Assembly (NCBI GenBank): GCA_038228485.1
Contig: JBBRPG010000196.1
Coordinates: forward strand, 1 to 6,730
DNA from: DATARH01 sp038228485
GTDB taxonomy: Bacteria; Pseudomonadota; Alphaproteobacteria; ATCC43930; CGMCC-115725
Direction: 5' to 3'
Length of the DNA: 6,730 nt
The notes below the pieces were generated by a model that ran no database searches, was not told the DNA's origin, and was given only the letters and a program-made list of their open reading frames with translations. Numbering within the stretch: the stretch's first letter is position 1; every line of letters begins with the position of its first letter. This document shows, piece after piece, positions 1-6,002 of this stretch. A program made the translations under genes and the position numbers.

Positions 1-2220
1 GACGAGGCGCAGGACACCAACCCCGAGCAATGGCAGATCGTCGCCATCCTCGCCGAGGAATTCTTTGCCGGCGACGATCCGCTGGGGCGGCTGCGCACGG
101 TGTTCGCGGTCGGCGATGCGAAGCAGTCGATCTACAGCTTTCAGCGCGCCGACCCGCGCGCCTTCACGAGCATGCGCCAACATTTTCAGGAGCGGGTTAC
201 CGAGGCTGAGCGCCACTGGAAGATCGTCCCGCTCGCCACCTCGTTTCGCTCTGCCGACCCGCTGCTGCGCGCGGTCGATGCGGTATTCGGGCTGGGCGAA
301 GCGGCGGATGGGGTCGCGCTCGACGCCGAGGCGATCCGCCACGTCGCCGCCCGGGTCGGCCATGCCGGCACGGTCGAGCTCTGGCCTGGAGCGCCGCCCG
401 CGCCCGAGGAAACCGACCCGGCGGTCGAGACCATGCGTCGCGTCGTCCCTTCACGGACACGCCTCGCCCGCGCCATCGCGGCGACGATCGCGGGGTGGAT
501 CAGCCGCGGTGAGCGGCTGCATTCGCGCGACCGGCCGATCCGGCCCGGCGATATCATGGTGCTGGTGCGGCGGCGCAACGAGTTCGTCGACGACCTGTTG
601 CGCGCACTAAAGCAGCGCGGCGTGCCGGTCGCCGGCGCCGACCGGCTGAAGCTGGCCGAGCAGCTGGCGGTCCAGGATCTCGTCGCGCTCGGCCAGTTCC
701 TGCTGCTGCCGGAAGACGATTTGACCCTGGCGGTGGTGCTCAAGGGTTCGCTTCTCGGCATCTCCGAGGAGCAGCTTTACACGCTTGCCTACGACCGCGG
801 CGATCAGTCGCTGTGGACGCGCCTGCGCCGCCGGTCCGGCAGCGATCCCGCGCTGAGCCGCGCCGACGAATTGCTGACGGCCCTCCTCGCCCGCGCCGAT
901 TTCGCGCCGCCTTACGAGCTCTACGCCGACATCCTCGGCGCGCGCGGCGGGCGGCGGGCGATGCTGGAACGCCTCGGCCCCGAGGCCGAGGACCCGATCG
1001 AGGAATTCCTCGCCCTCGCCCTGACCTATGAGCGAGAGCATGTGCCCTCGCTGCAGGGCTTCCTGCATTGGCTCGTCGCCGGCGACATCGAGGTGAAGCG
1101 CGACTTTGCCGAGCAGCAACGCGACGAAGTGCGGATTATGACGGTGCACGGCGCCAAGGGGCTGGAGGCGCCGATCGTGTTCCTGCCCGACACCATGCAG
1201 TTGCCCGACCATCGTTCCCAGGTGCTGTGGACCGAGGCGGCCGGCTTGCCGCTGTGGCGGCCGCACGCCGATTACACCACGCCGCCTTTCACCATCGAAC
1301 GCCAAGCGGCCCGCCAGCGCGACCTGCAGGAATACCGGCGCCTGCTTTACGTCGCGCTGACCCGGGCGCAAGACCGTCTTTACATCTGCGGCTGGCAGCC
1401 GAGCCGCGGAACGAACGAGGCGGCGACGTGGCACACGCTGTGCCAAGCCGGCCTCACCGGGATCGCGGAGTCGTTCGAATTTGACGCGGCCGCGTTGATC
1501 GGCGCGGCCGACGGCTGGTCGGGCGGCGGGTGGCGCCTCGTCTCGGACCAGAGCGTGGCGCCGACGCGCGACGCGCCGGCTGCCGCCCGGCTCAGCCCCG
1601 GTCCGCCGCCGGCTTGGCTCGATACCCCCGCCCCCGACGAGCCCGACCCGCCCAAGCCGCTGGTGCCGTCGCAGCCGAGCGGCAACGAGCCGGGAACCTT
1701 GTCGCCGCTCGCCGAAAGCGGCCGCGACCGGTTCAAACGCGGGCTCCTGGTCCACCGGCTATTGCAGACGCTGCCCGAATTCGCGCCGGCGGAACGCGAA
1801 GCCGCGGCACGGCGCTTTCTTGCCTTGCCGGTGCATGCGCTGCCGGCGGAGGAACAGAACGATATTTGCCGCGAGACCATCGCCGTGCTGCAAGACCCCG
1901 AATTCGCCCCGCTGTGGGGCGCCGACGCCCAGGCCGAAGTTCCCGTGGTCGGCCTAATCGGCGGCCGAGCGCTGTCGGGCCAGATCGACCGGCTGGTCGT
2001 CACTGGGGAGCGCGTGCTGATCGTCGATTACAAGACCGTGCGTCCGCCGCCCCAGAGCGAGGACGACGTGGCGGAGGTTTATATTCGCCAACTCGCCAGC
2101 TATAGCGCTGCGCTGGCGCGGATTTACCCCGACCGCAAGATCGCCTGCGCTATCTTGTGGACCGAAGCGCCGCGCCTGATGCCGATCAGCCCTGAACGGC
2201 TCGCACGGCACCTGCCTTGA
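1..2220 (+). CDS. addA: Double-strand break repair helicase-nuclease AddA, C-terminal part (5' end outside window)
   Basis: AddA is the UvrD/Rep-type (SF1A) helicase subunit of AddAB, which unwinds and resects double-strand DNA ends for RecA-dependent repair. The reading frame is open from base 1 and gives 739 residues. Visible helicase motifs, numbered from the window edge, are motif II DEAQDT at 1-6, motif III GDAKQSIYSFQ from about 38, TSFRS at 80-84 (motif IV), VRIMTVHGAKGLE from 377 (motif V) and EYRRLLYVALTRAQDRL from 444 (motif VI). A proline-rich linker at about 530-560 leads to a RecB-family PD-(D/E)XK nuclease domain with H585, E646, D663, D676-Y-K678 and QLASY at 697-701. The nuclease centre therefore looks intact. 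Alphaproteobacterial AddA is roughly 1100-1200 residues, so about 400 N-terminal residues, including Walker A, lie upstream, where addB would be expected. trxA follows on the same strand after 53 nt. Confidence 0.96.
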   Translation, partial: DEAQDTNPEQWQIVAILAEEFFAGDDPLGRLRTVFAVGDAKQSIYSFQRADPRAFTSMRQHFQERVTEAERHWKIVPLATSFRSADPLLRAVDAVFGLGEAADGVALDAEAIRHVAARVGHAGTVELWPGAPPAPEETDPAVETMRRVVPSRTRLARAIAATIAGWISRGERLHSRDRPIRPGDIMVLVRRRNEFVDDLLRALKQRGVPVAGADRLKLAEQLAVQDLVALGQFLLLPEDDLTLAVVLKGSLLGISEEQLYTLAYDRGDQSLWTRLRRRSGSDPALSRADELLTALLARADFAPPYELYADILGARGGRRAMLERLGPEAEDPIEEFLALALTYEREHVPSLQGFLHWLVAGDIEVKRDFAEQQRDEVRIMTVHGAKGLEAPIVFLPDTMQLPDHRSQVLWTEAAGLPLWRPHADYTTPPFTIERQAARQRDLQEYRRLLYVALTRAQDRLYICGWQPSRGTNEAATWHTLCQAGLTGIAESFEFDAAALIGAADGWSGGGWRLVSDQSVAPTRDAPAAARLSPGPPPAWLDTPAPDEPDPPKPLVPSQPSGNEPGTLSPLAESGRDRFKRGLLVHRLLQTLPEFAPAEREAAARRFLALPVHALPAEEQNDICRETIAVLQDPEFAPLWGADAQAEVPVVGLIGGRALSGQIDRLVVTGERVLIVDYKTVRPPPQSEDDVAEVYIRQLASYSAALARIYPDRKIACAILWTEAPRLMPISPERLARHLP

Positions 2221-2261
2221 CGTTGGATTTTCCGCTCCCCTAATGTCCTGCCATCGGAGCC

Positions 2262-2267
2262 AGAGGA
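2262..2267 (+). promoter_or_regulatory. Shine-Dalgarno sequence of trxA
   Basis: AGAGGA lies 6 nt before the ATG at 2274 and supports that start. No convincing -35/-10 pair was seen in the 53-nt gap after addA, so trxA may be read from the addA transcript, although a divergent alphaproteobacterial promoter cannot be excluded by eye. Confidence 0.7.
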
Positions 2268-2273
2268 TTTCGC

Positions 2274-2594
2274 ATGAAACCGACCGCAGTCAGTGACGGC
2301 ACCTTCGACAAGGACGTTCTCGGCGCCAGCGAGCCTGTGCTCGTCGATTTCTGGGCCGAATGGTGCGGCCCCTGCAAGATGGTCGCGCCGTTCCTCGACG
2401 ACCTCGCGACCGACATGGCCGGCCGCGTCACCGTCGCCAAGGTCAATATCGACGAGAACCCGCAAACCCCGCGCAAATACGGCGTTCGCGGCATCCCGAC
2501 GATGATCCTATTCAAGGATGGACAGGTCGCCGCGACCAAGATCGGCGCGCTGCCCAAGAGCAAGCTGTACGAATGGGTCGAGTCGGTCCTTTAG
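2274..2594 (+). CDS. trxA: Thioredoxin 1
   Basis: This is a complete cytosolic thioredoxin of 106 residues, close to the usual 105-110. It reduces protein disulfides (for example in ribonucleotide reductase and peroxiredoxins) and is recharged by NADPH-thioredoxin reductase. The active site WCGPCK is at 30-35, with redox cysteines C31 and C34. The buried D25, cis-proline P75 in GIPT (73-76) and G91 sit one residue before the corresponding E. coli Trx1 positions (D26, P76, G92). The sequence starts directly with the thioredoxin fold and has no signal peptide or membrane segment, so it is cytoplasmic. The ATG has an AGAGGA Shine-Dalgarno sequence 6 nt upstream. It lies downstream of addA on the same strand and converges on the small exported-protein gene that ends 40 nt further on. 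A hairpin overlaps its stop codon. Confidence 0.97.
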   Translation: MKPTAVSDGTFDKDVLGASEPVLVDFWAEWCGPCKMVAPFLDDLATDMAGRVTVAKVNIDENPQTPRKYGVRGIPTMILFKDGQVAATKIGALPKSKLYEWVESVL

Positions 2595-2599
2595 GACCG
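2584..2599. terminator. Short hairpin over the trxA stop codon; possible weak terminator
   Basis: CGGTCC and GGACCG form a perfect 6-bp stem around a TTTA loop. The trxA stop TAG (2592-2594) lies in the loop and descending arm. It sits at the junction of two convergent transcription units, where a bidirectional terminator would be expected. Neither strand has a T-rich tract right after the stem, so intrinsic termination is doubtful. RNA 3'-end protection is an alternative role. Confidence 0.3.
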
Positions 2600-2634
2600 G
2601 TACCCGACCCTCGTCTTATAGCCTCTTGCTGCCG

Positions 2635-2907
2635 CTATTTGATCTCTAGCCCGTCGTCGCGGGTGCCCGGAGGCTTGATGATTCGCAATCGGCTGTGGTC
2701 ATCCCGCGGCGTCAAGTTGATGCCGGGGTCGACCGACGCCGGGGGCGTGATCACTTCTCGTTGATCGAGCAGGTCTTCCGTCGACGCCATCGGGCCGATG
2801 GCGGAGCGGGCGTGCTGATACCACGCCTCGACATTGTCGACCCGGGCAGCGCCGGCTTCGCCACAAGCGATGGTAAGAGCGATTGCCGTAAGTGCGATGA
2901 TACGCAT
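2635..2907 (-). CDS. Small exported protein of unknown function
   Basis: I do not recognise this family. From the ATG at 2907 the product has 90 residues. It begins with a typical export signal: basic n-region MR, hydrophobic stretch at about 3-14, then GEAGA, with a likely signal peptidase I site after A20 (A-G-A/A). The stretch T12-I13-A14-C15 also fits a loose lipobox, so a lipoprotein is possible, but a 14-residue signal would be short. The mature part of about 70 residues is polar, has no further membrane segment and no cysteine, and ends in a Pro/Arg/Asp-rich tail with VDPGINLTP and RIIKPPGT. A GTG at 2916 would add three residues (MKT), but AGGAG (2920-2916) is spaced 8 nt from the ATG and overlaps that GTG, so the ATG is preferred. 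The gene follows folC after 45 nt on the same strand and converges on trxA. Export is well supported; function is unknown. Confidence 0.72.
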   Translation of the reverse strand: MRIIALTAIALTIACGEAGAARVDNVEAWYQHARSAIGPMASTEDLLDQREVITPPASVDPGINLTPRDDHSRLRIIKPPGTRDDGLEIK

Positions 2908-2915
2908 GGTCTTCA

Positions 2916-2920
2916 CTCCT
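2916..2920 (-). promoter_or_regulatory. Shine-Dalgarno sequence deciding the start of the small exported protein
   Basis: AGGAG on the minus strand is followed by 8 nt and then the ATG at 2907-2905. Its last G is the first base of the competing GTG at 2916-2914, which is too close for this Shine-Dalgarno sequence to serve that GTG. A GGGAAG 4 nt before the GTG is a weaker alternative. Confidence 0.55.
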
Positions 2921-2923
2921 CTT

Positions 2924-2939
2924 CCCGGTAAACACCGGG
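2924..2939 (-). other. Intergenic hairpin between folC and the small exported-protein gene
   Basis: CCCGGT and ACCGGG form a perfect 6-bp stem with a 4-nt loop. On the minus strand the hairpin starts 13 nt after the folC stop and ends just before the AAGAGGAG ribosome-binding region of the next gene. No U run follows, so it does not look like a standard intrinsic terminator. It could be a processing or stability element, an attenuating structure, or chance in GC-rich DNA. Confidence 0.35.
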
Positions 2940-2952
2940 CGAGGAGGTCGGT

Positions 2953-4242
2953 TCATCCGTTTTCGCGCAGCACCATTCCGGCAAAATGCAGCGAGCCGCA
3001 GATCAGCACGCGGCCGTTTTCGTCGCGTGCCGCGATGTCGCGCAGCGCCATCTCGACCGAAACGGCTTCCGTGGCGGCGATCCCCGCCGAGCGCGCAGCC
3101 TCGGCTATCGTGGACGCCGGCAGCGGGTTGGCCTCGCCGGGGATCGTGACCGCGCGTAGGCCTCGCGCGAACGGCGCGAGCGGGGTGAAAAACCCCGCCG
3201 CATCCTTGGTGTTGAGCATGCCCGTGACGAGGTAAAGCGGCCGGTCGCGCCATCCCGCGGCCATCGCCGCCAGCGCCTCGCCGGCGGCTGGGTTGTGCCC
3301 GCCGTCAAGCCAGAGCTCCCAACCCGGCATCATTTCCACCAGCGGCCCGCGGGTCAGGCGTTGGAGCCGCGCCGGCCAGTCGACATGGCGCAGGCCCTCG
3401 GCGATCGCCGTCTCGGGCAGCACCGCGCCGGACAAGCGCTCGAGACAGGCGATCGCGATCCCGGCATTGGCGATCTGGTGGACGCCGAGCAATAGCGGCA
3501 GCGGCAAGTCGAGCTTCCACCGCTCGCCTTCGTAGCGCATGCCGCCGCCCGCTGCGTCGCAGCGCCACTCACGGCGCCAGCGGAACAGCGGCGCCCCAAT
3601 CGCGGCGGCACGCGCCTCGATGACGGCTTCGGCCTCGGCGCTTTGCGGACCGATCACCCCCGGTGCGCCGGGCTTGAGAATGCCGGCCTTTTCGCCGGCG
3701 ATCGCAGTCACGGTCGGCCCCAGAAATGCCTGATGATCGAGCGAGACCGGGGTGATCGCGGCGACCGCGGGCCGCTCGATCACGTTGGTCGCGTCGAGCC
3801 GCCCGCCGAGCCCGACCTCAAGCACGAGGAAATCCGCCGGCATCCGCGAAAAAGCCAAGAATGCCGCCGCATTAGTGATCTCGAAAAAGGTGATCTCGTT
3901 GCCGGCATTGGCTTGCTCGCATTCTTCGAGAATACCGGCCAACGCCGCATCGTCGATCAGCACGCCGGCGAGGCGGATGCGCTCGTTGAAACGCACCAGA
4001 TGCGGCGAGGTATAGACATGCACCCGGTATCCTGCCGCCTCCAGACAGGCGCGCGCGGTTGCGACGGTCGAGCCCTTGCCGTTGGTGCCGGCGACGTGGA
4101 TCACCGGCGGCAGCGCCTTATGAGGGTTGCCGAGCGCCGCCAGCAGCCGCTCGATGCGGCCCAGCGACAAATCGATCTTCTTGGGGTGCAGCCGGCCGAG
4201 CCGGGTCAGCACCCGCTCGGCGGCGTTCACCAGATCGCTCAT
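2953..4242 (-). CDS. folC: Bifunctional dihydrofolate synthase / folylpolyglutamate synthase
   Basis: FolC is a cytoplasmic Mur-ligase-family enzyme that uses ATP to add L-glutamate to dihydropteroate and then further glutamates to reduced folates. The 429 residues match the usual bacterial length. Visible signatures are the P-loop HVAGTNGKGS (49-58), YTSPHLVRFNER (77-88), E142 followed by GLGGRLDATN (144-153), SLDHQAFLG with H170 (167-175), GEKAGILK with K185 (183-190), WPAR (289-292) and DGGHNP (313-318) opening the C-terminal domain. E142, H170 and K185 lie three to four residues before the corresponding E. coli FolC residues; the lysine is the one that is carbamylated in that enzyme. The C-terminus GSLHFAG...ENG is typical. 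The ATG overlaps the accD stop by 4 nt (ATGA) and has no clear Shine-Dalgarno sequence, so translational coupling is likely. Both family activities are assigned by homology only. Confidence 0.96.
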   Translation of the reverse strand: MSDLVNAAERVLTRLGRLHPKKIDLSLGRIERLLAALGNPHKALPPVIHVAGTNGKGSTVATARACLEAAGYRVHVYTSPHLVRFNERIRLAGVLIDDAALAGILEECEQANAGNEITFFEITNAAAFLAFSRMPADFLVLEVGLGGRLDATNVIERPAVAAITPVSLDHQAFLGPTVTAIAGEKAGILKPGAPGVIGPQSAEAEAVIEARAAAIGAPLFRWRREWRCDAAGGGMRYEGERWKLDLPLPLLLGVHQIANAGIAIACLERLSGAVLPETAIAEGLRHVDWPARLQRLTRGPLVEMMPGWELWLDGGHNPAAGEALAAMAAGWRDRPLYLVTGMLNTKDAAGFFTPLAPFARGLRAVTIPGEANPLPASTIAEAARSAGIAATEAVSVEMALRDIAARDENGRVLICGSLHFAGMVLRENG

Positions 4243-5126
4243 GCCGGGCGGGCCGGCACTACCGCCGGCAGGGGATGGGGCTCGCGCAGCAGCTTGAGCA
4301 CGCGCGCCAAAGTGGAGGCCAAGTCGGCGCGCTTCACGACCATGTCGACCATGCCGTGCTCGTGCAGGTACTCGGCGCGCTGGAAGCCTTCCGGCAGCTT
4401 TTCGCGGATCGTCTCCTCGATCACCCGTGCGCCGGCAAACCCGATCACTGCGCCTGGCTCGGCGACGATGATGTCGCCGATCGCGGCGAACGACGCTGCG
4501 ACTCCGCCCGTCGTCGGATCGGTCAGCACGACGATGTAGGGAAGCCGCGCTTCCTTGACCAGATCGGCGGCGATGATCGTGCGGGGCATCTGCATCAGCG
4601 AGAGAATGCCCTCCTGCATGCGCGCGCCGCCCGAGGAGGGGATCACGATCAGCGCCGCTTGCCGCTCGACCGCAAGCCGCGCCGCCGCGACGATGCCCTC
4701 GCCGACCGCAACTCCCATCGACCCGCCCATGAACGCGAAATCGAACGCGGCGACGACCGCCGCCACCCCGCCGATGCGGCCGCGGGCGACCGACACCGCA
4801 TCGCTATTGGCGCCGAGCGCCGCCTGACCCTCGCGCAGCCGCTCAGTGTAGCGCTTGCGGTCGCGAAAGCGCAGCGGATCGACCGCGGTCTTCGGCAGCT
4901 CGACCTTCTCGAAAGCGCCGCCGTCGAACAGCAACGCGAAGCGCTCGCCGCTGCCGATGCGGAAATGATGCCCGCAATGCCGGCACACCATCAGATCGGC
5001 GGCGAGGTCGCGGCCGAACAAGGTTTGCTCGCACCCCGGGCACTGCCGCCACAGATTGTCCGGCACCTCGCGGCGCCCGACCGCCGCGCGGATTTTCGGC
5101 AGAACGAAATTGGTCAGCCAGTTCAT
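4239..5126 (-). CDS. accD: Acetyl-CoA carboxylase carboxyltransferase subunit beta
   Basis: AccD pairs with AccA to form the carboxyltransferase of acetyl-CoA carboxylase, moving the carboxyl group from carboxybiotin on AccB to acetyl-CoA to give malonyl-CoA for fatty acid synthesis. The 295 residues fit the family. An N-terminal four-cysteine zinc ribbon is complete (C29-x2-C32, C48-x2-C51). The crotonase-like carboxyltransferase core follows, with MGGSMGVAVGE (133-143), SSGGARMQEG (164-173), TDPTTGGVAASFA (202-214) and EPGAVIGFAG from 223. The last 20 or so residues are Pro/Ala-rich and probably flexible. The gene overlaps trpA upstream and folC downstream by 4 nt each (ATGA at both junctions). 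The nearest good Shine-Dalgarno sequence, AGGAG at 5147-5143, is 16 nt from the ATG and partly inside a palindrome, so initiation probably relies on ribosomes finishing trpA. accA is not in the window. Confidence 0.97.
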   Translation of the reverse strand: MNWLTNFVLPKIRAAVGRREVPDNLWRQCPGCEQTLFGRDLAADLMVCRHCGHHFRIGSGERFALLFDGGAFEKVELPKTAVDPLRFRDRKRYTERLREGQAALGANSDAVSVARGRIGGVAAVVAAFDFAFMGGSMGVAVGEGIVAAARLAVERQAALIVIPSSGGARMQEGILSLMQMPRTIIAADLVKEARLPYIVVLTDPTTGGVAASFAAIGDIIVAEPGAVIGFAGARVIEETIREKLPEGFQRAEYLHEHGMVDMVVKRADLASTLARVLKLLREPHPLPAVVPARPA

Positions 5127-5953
5127 TGCTGGGAGCGCGCGCTCCTGATACCCGCCGCGAGGGCGCTGATGTCGGCGAGCACGGCCTCGACGAGGCCCGG
5201 CTTGGCTCTGCCATCCGGGTCGAGGTTTTGGGCCAGGCGGTCAACTAGCGCGGTGCCCACCGCGGCCGCATCGGCTGCCATGGCGACCTCCGCGGCCTGC
5301 TCGGGGGTCTTGATGCCGAACCCGACCGCGACCGGGAGGCCGGTGACCTTGCGGATACGGGCCACCGCCTCGCGCACCGCGCCGGAGTCGGCTGAGCGGG
5401 TGCCGGTGATGCCGGCGATGGCGACGTAATAGATAAAGCCGCTGGCGCGCTCGACGATGGTCGGTAGGCGCACGGCGTCGCTTGTCGGAGTCGCCAGCCG
5501 CACCAAATCGAGACCCGCTTGGCGCGCCGGCTCGGCCAACTCGGGGTCTTCCTCGGGCGGCAGGTCGACGATGATCAGGCCGTCGACCCCGGCGGCGGCG
5601 GCATCCTTGGCGAACGCCTCCGCGCCGTAGCGGTAGATCGGGTTGTAGTAGCCCATCAGCACATAGGGCGTGTCGGGGTCGCGGGCGCGCAGATGCCGCA
5701 CCATCGCGAGCGTCTTGCGCAGGGTCATGCCGGCTTTGAGCGCCCGCAGGCCGGCGGCCTGGATCGAGGGCCCGTCGGCCATCGGGTCGGAAAACGGCAT
5801 GCCGATCTCGATCAAATCGGCGCCGGCCGCGGCGACCCCTTCGAAGAGGCGCGTCGAGGTCTCGATATCGGGATCGCCGGCGACGAGATAGGCGACCAGC
5901 CCTGCCCGTCCCTCCGCCTTGAGCGCGGCGAAGCGCTTTTCGATGCGGCTCAC
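5123..5953 (-). CDS. trpA: Tryptophan synthase alpha chain
   Basis: TrpA cleaves indole-3-glycerol phosphate to indole and glyceraldehyde 3-phosphate; indole is channelled to TrpB in the alpha2beta2 complex. The 276 residues form a TIM barrel. Catalytic E49 and D60 sit in DLIEIGMPFSDPMADGP at exactly the E. coli numbers. Other signatures are GYYNPI (101-106), VDLPPEE with D130 (129-135), YYVAIAGITGTRS with T183 and G184 in the mobile loop (175-187), and phosphate-binding GFG (211-213) and VGTA (232-235; GT where E. coli has GS). The start is GTG at 5953. No in-frame ATG, GTG or TTG exists between it and the stop at 5989-5987, and the E. coli-like numbering supports it. The Shine-Dalgarno signal is weak (GGA, 12 nt away). 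The start codon lies inside a CTGTGA repeat cluster that fills most of the 43-nt gap after trpB. The 3' end overlaps accD by 4 nt. Confidence 0.97.
   Translation of the reverse strand: MSRIEKRFAALKAEGRAGLVAYLVAGDPDIETSTRLFEGVAAAGADLIEIGMPFSDPMADGPSIQAAGLRALKAGMTLRKTLAMVRHLRARDPDTPYVLMGYYNPIYRYGAEAFAKDAAAAGVDGLIIVDLPPEEDPELAEPARQAGLDLVRLATPTSDAVRLPTIVERASGFIYYVAIAGITGTRSADSGAVREAVARIRKVTGLPVAVGFGIKTPEQAAEVAMAADAAAVGTALVDRLAQNLDPDGRAKPGLVEAVLADISALAAGIRSARSQQ
5132..5145. repeat. Perfect 14-bp palindrome in the trpA 3' end, just before the accD start
   Basis: GGAGCGCGCGCTCC is fully self-complementary. In the minus-strand transcript it could fold as a 5-bp stem with a GCGC loop, 5 nt before the accD ATG, and would occlude the GGAG that could act as a distant Shine-Dalgarno sequence for accD. 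It encodes the last residues of TrpA (around RSARS). Alternating GCGC runs are common in GC-rich genes, so function is unproven. Confidence 0.4.
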
Positions 5954-6002
5954 AGTTTCACAGTTTCCGTGAGATTCGTCACAGTTTCACAGGGCGTCAC
6001 AG
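5950..6002 (-). repeat. CTGTGA repeat cluster spanning the trpB-trpA junction
   Basis: Five exact copies of CTGTGA occur on the minus strand (TCACAG on the plus strand), at 5950-5955, 5958-5963, 5979-5984, 5987-5992 and 5997-6002. They form two identical 14-nt blocks, TCACAGTTTCACAG on the plus strand, at 5950-5963 and 5979-5992, each a pair at 8-nt spacing, plus one single copy. The fifth copy contains the trpB stop and the first contains the trpA GTG start. Each copy holds the overlapping start/stop string GTGA. The AT content is noticeably higher than in the flanking genes. Slipped-strand duplication is a simple origin; a role in translation re-initiation or protein binding is possible but not shown. 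Confidence 0.85.

Noticed and set aside
100..102. GTG as the start of addA
   Set aside because: The frame is open to base 1 and begins with the helicase motif II DEAQDT, so the GTG is an internal valine codon just before motif III.
607..1755. Long minus-strand ORF (382 codons) antisense to addA
   Set aside because: It lies entirely inside addA, whose helicase and nuclease motifs are unmistakable. Its translation is Arg/Gly/Ala-rich without recognisable motifs. Long antisense frames are expected in such GC-rich DNA.
2695..2931. Plus-strand ORF of 78 codons antisense to the small exported protein
   Set aside because: The minus-strand frame has a signal peptide, a Shine-Dalgarno sequence and operon placement. 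The plus frame has none of these, although this is the least certain of the antisense rejections.
3643..4539. Plus-strand ORF (298 codons) antisense to folC and accD
   Set aside because: Shadow frame of folC and accD. No domain, Shine-Dalgarno sequence or codon pattern supports it.
4059..5429. Long plus-strand ORF (456 codons) opposite folC, accD and trpA
   Set aside because: It spans three well-identified genes and two gene junctions on the other strand. Composition is Arg/Ala/Asp-rich low complexity with no motif, so it is a shadow of GC-rich codon usage.
5950..6002. Repeat cluster read as a mini-CRISPR or phage attachment site
   Set aside because: Units are 6-14 nt with no spacers of uniform length, no cas genes and no integrase nearby.
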